13,548 nucleotides of DNA. Origin: an uncultured Lachnospiraceae bacterium. Lineage in GTDB: Bacteria; Bacillota; Clostridia; Lachnospirales; Lachnospiraceae. Positions 13,474 through 13,548 of this stretch are shown here, in pieces. How positions within the stretch are numbered: the first letter of the stretch is position 1; every line of letters starts with the position of its first letter. The stretch covers positions 1 through 13,548 of the forward strand of contig UQAW01000088.1 of NCBI GenBank assembly GCA_900539175.1. Direction: 5' to 3'. Made by a program: the position numbers and the translations under genes. Below the pieces are notes generated by a model. The model was not told the origin of the DNA. It was given only the letters and a program-made list of their open reading frames with translations, and searched no databases.

Positions 13474-13548
13474 GTTGAGCTTGAGAAGATGGAGGTGATT
13501 ATTATCAAGCTTGGGAGCCACCATTCTTAAGCTTGAGAGCCATTGGAA
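13474..13548 (+). repeat. Repeated AAGCTTGnGAGCC-like motif in the start of an unfinished transcription unit
   Basis: Related words occur at about 13477 (GAGCTTGAGAAGATGG), 13506 (AAGCTTGGGAGCCACCATT) and 13528 (AAGCTTGAGAGCCATTGG). A GGAGGT at 13491-13496 looks like a ribosome site. It could serve a TTG near 13509, whose frame stays open to the window end. An ATG at 13489 gives 13 codons and a stop. CCACCATTCTT downstream can pair imperfectly with AAGATGGAGG, covering that site. Too little is in view to name a gene or RNA. Confidence 0.35.

Noticed and set aside
13474..13548. Start of a CRISPR array or tandem array
   Set aside because: The motif copies differ in sequence and spacing and lack spacer-length regularity; too little sequence is present.

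Overview
The window looks like a piece of chromosome from a Gram-positive anaerobe of the Clostridia, most likely a Lachnospiraceae gut bacterium. The reasons are strong AGGAGG-type ribosome binding sites, sigma-A promoters, a YesM/YesN-type two-component remnant, a YjiH-family membrane protein, a PTS_EIIC_2-type permease and the general protein character. This placement is inferred from style, not from a marker gene. Nearly all genes lie on the + strand; the one clear exception is a MerR regulator at 2988-3830.

Left part (1-3022) is an eroded accessory region. An intact maltose/galactoside-type O-acetyltransferase (219-854) is bracketed by two inverted copies of a palindromic intergenic repeat (1-54 and 940-985). 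Next come a strong promoter (905-933), a short membrane or lipoprotein-like ORF, and the broken pieces of a YesM-type sensor histidine kinase in three frames. The kinase keeps its N-box and its extreme C-terminus but has lost the nucleotide-binding core. Its partner, a 534-aa YesN-type response regulator (1317-2921), is intact. The regulator's stop overlaps the ATG of a 34-codon ORF that runs into the 3' end of the MerR gene, which suggests a further truncated gene.

Middle part (2988-7610) is a well-organised regulated unit. A BmrR-like MerR regulator (-) is divergent from an operon made of a class I/II aminotransferase, an iron-type (GldA/HcxA-like) dehydrogenase and a YjiH-family membrane protein. 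The divergent promoters share one site: a 17-bp palindrome lies in the 19-bp spacer of the operon promoter, and the two -10 boxes overlap on opposite strands. The first two enzymes resemble the YbdL/YbdH (HcxA) pair of E. coli. This suggests transamination of an amino acid to a 2-oxo acid, reduction to a 2-hydroxy acid, and possibly transport of substrate or product.

Right part (7793-13266) holds a membrane-anchored phospholipase D/cardiolipin synthase-like protein. It is followed by a second operon with its own promoter and structured leader: a cysteine synthase-family enzyme, a large cytoplasmic class C beta-lactamase-fold serine hydrolase with an extra C-terminal domain, and a translationally coupled PTS_EIIC_2-type permease. 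The operon ends at a very long hairpin (13289-13360). The last 180 bases carry two 13-bp direct repeats 20 bp apart, an extended -10 promoter and a repeated AAGCTTGnGAGCC motif leading off the window end.

I found no rRNA, tRNA, CRISPR array, transposase or complete defence system. The best candidates for something new are the MerR-controlled transaminase/reductase/transporter unit and the cysteine synthase/serine hydrolase/permease trio.
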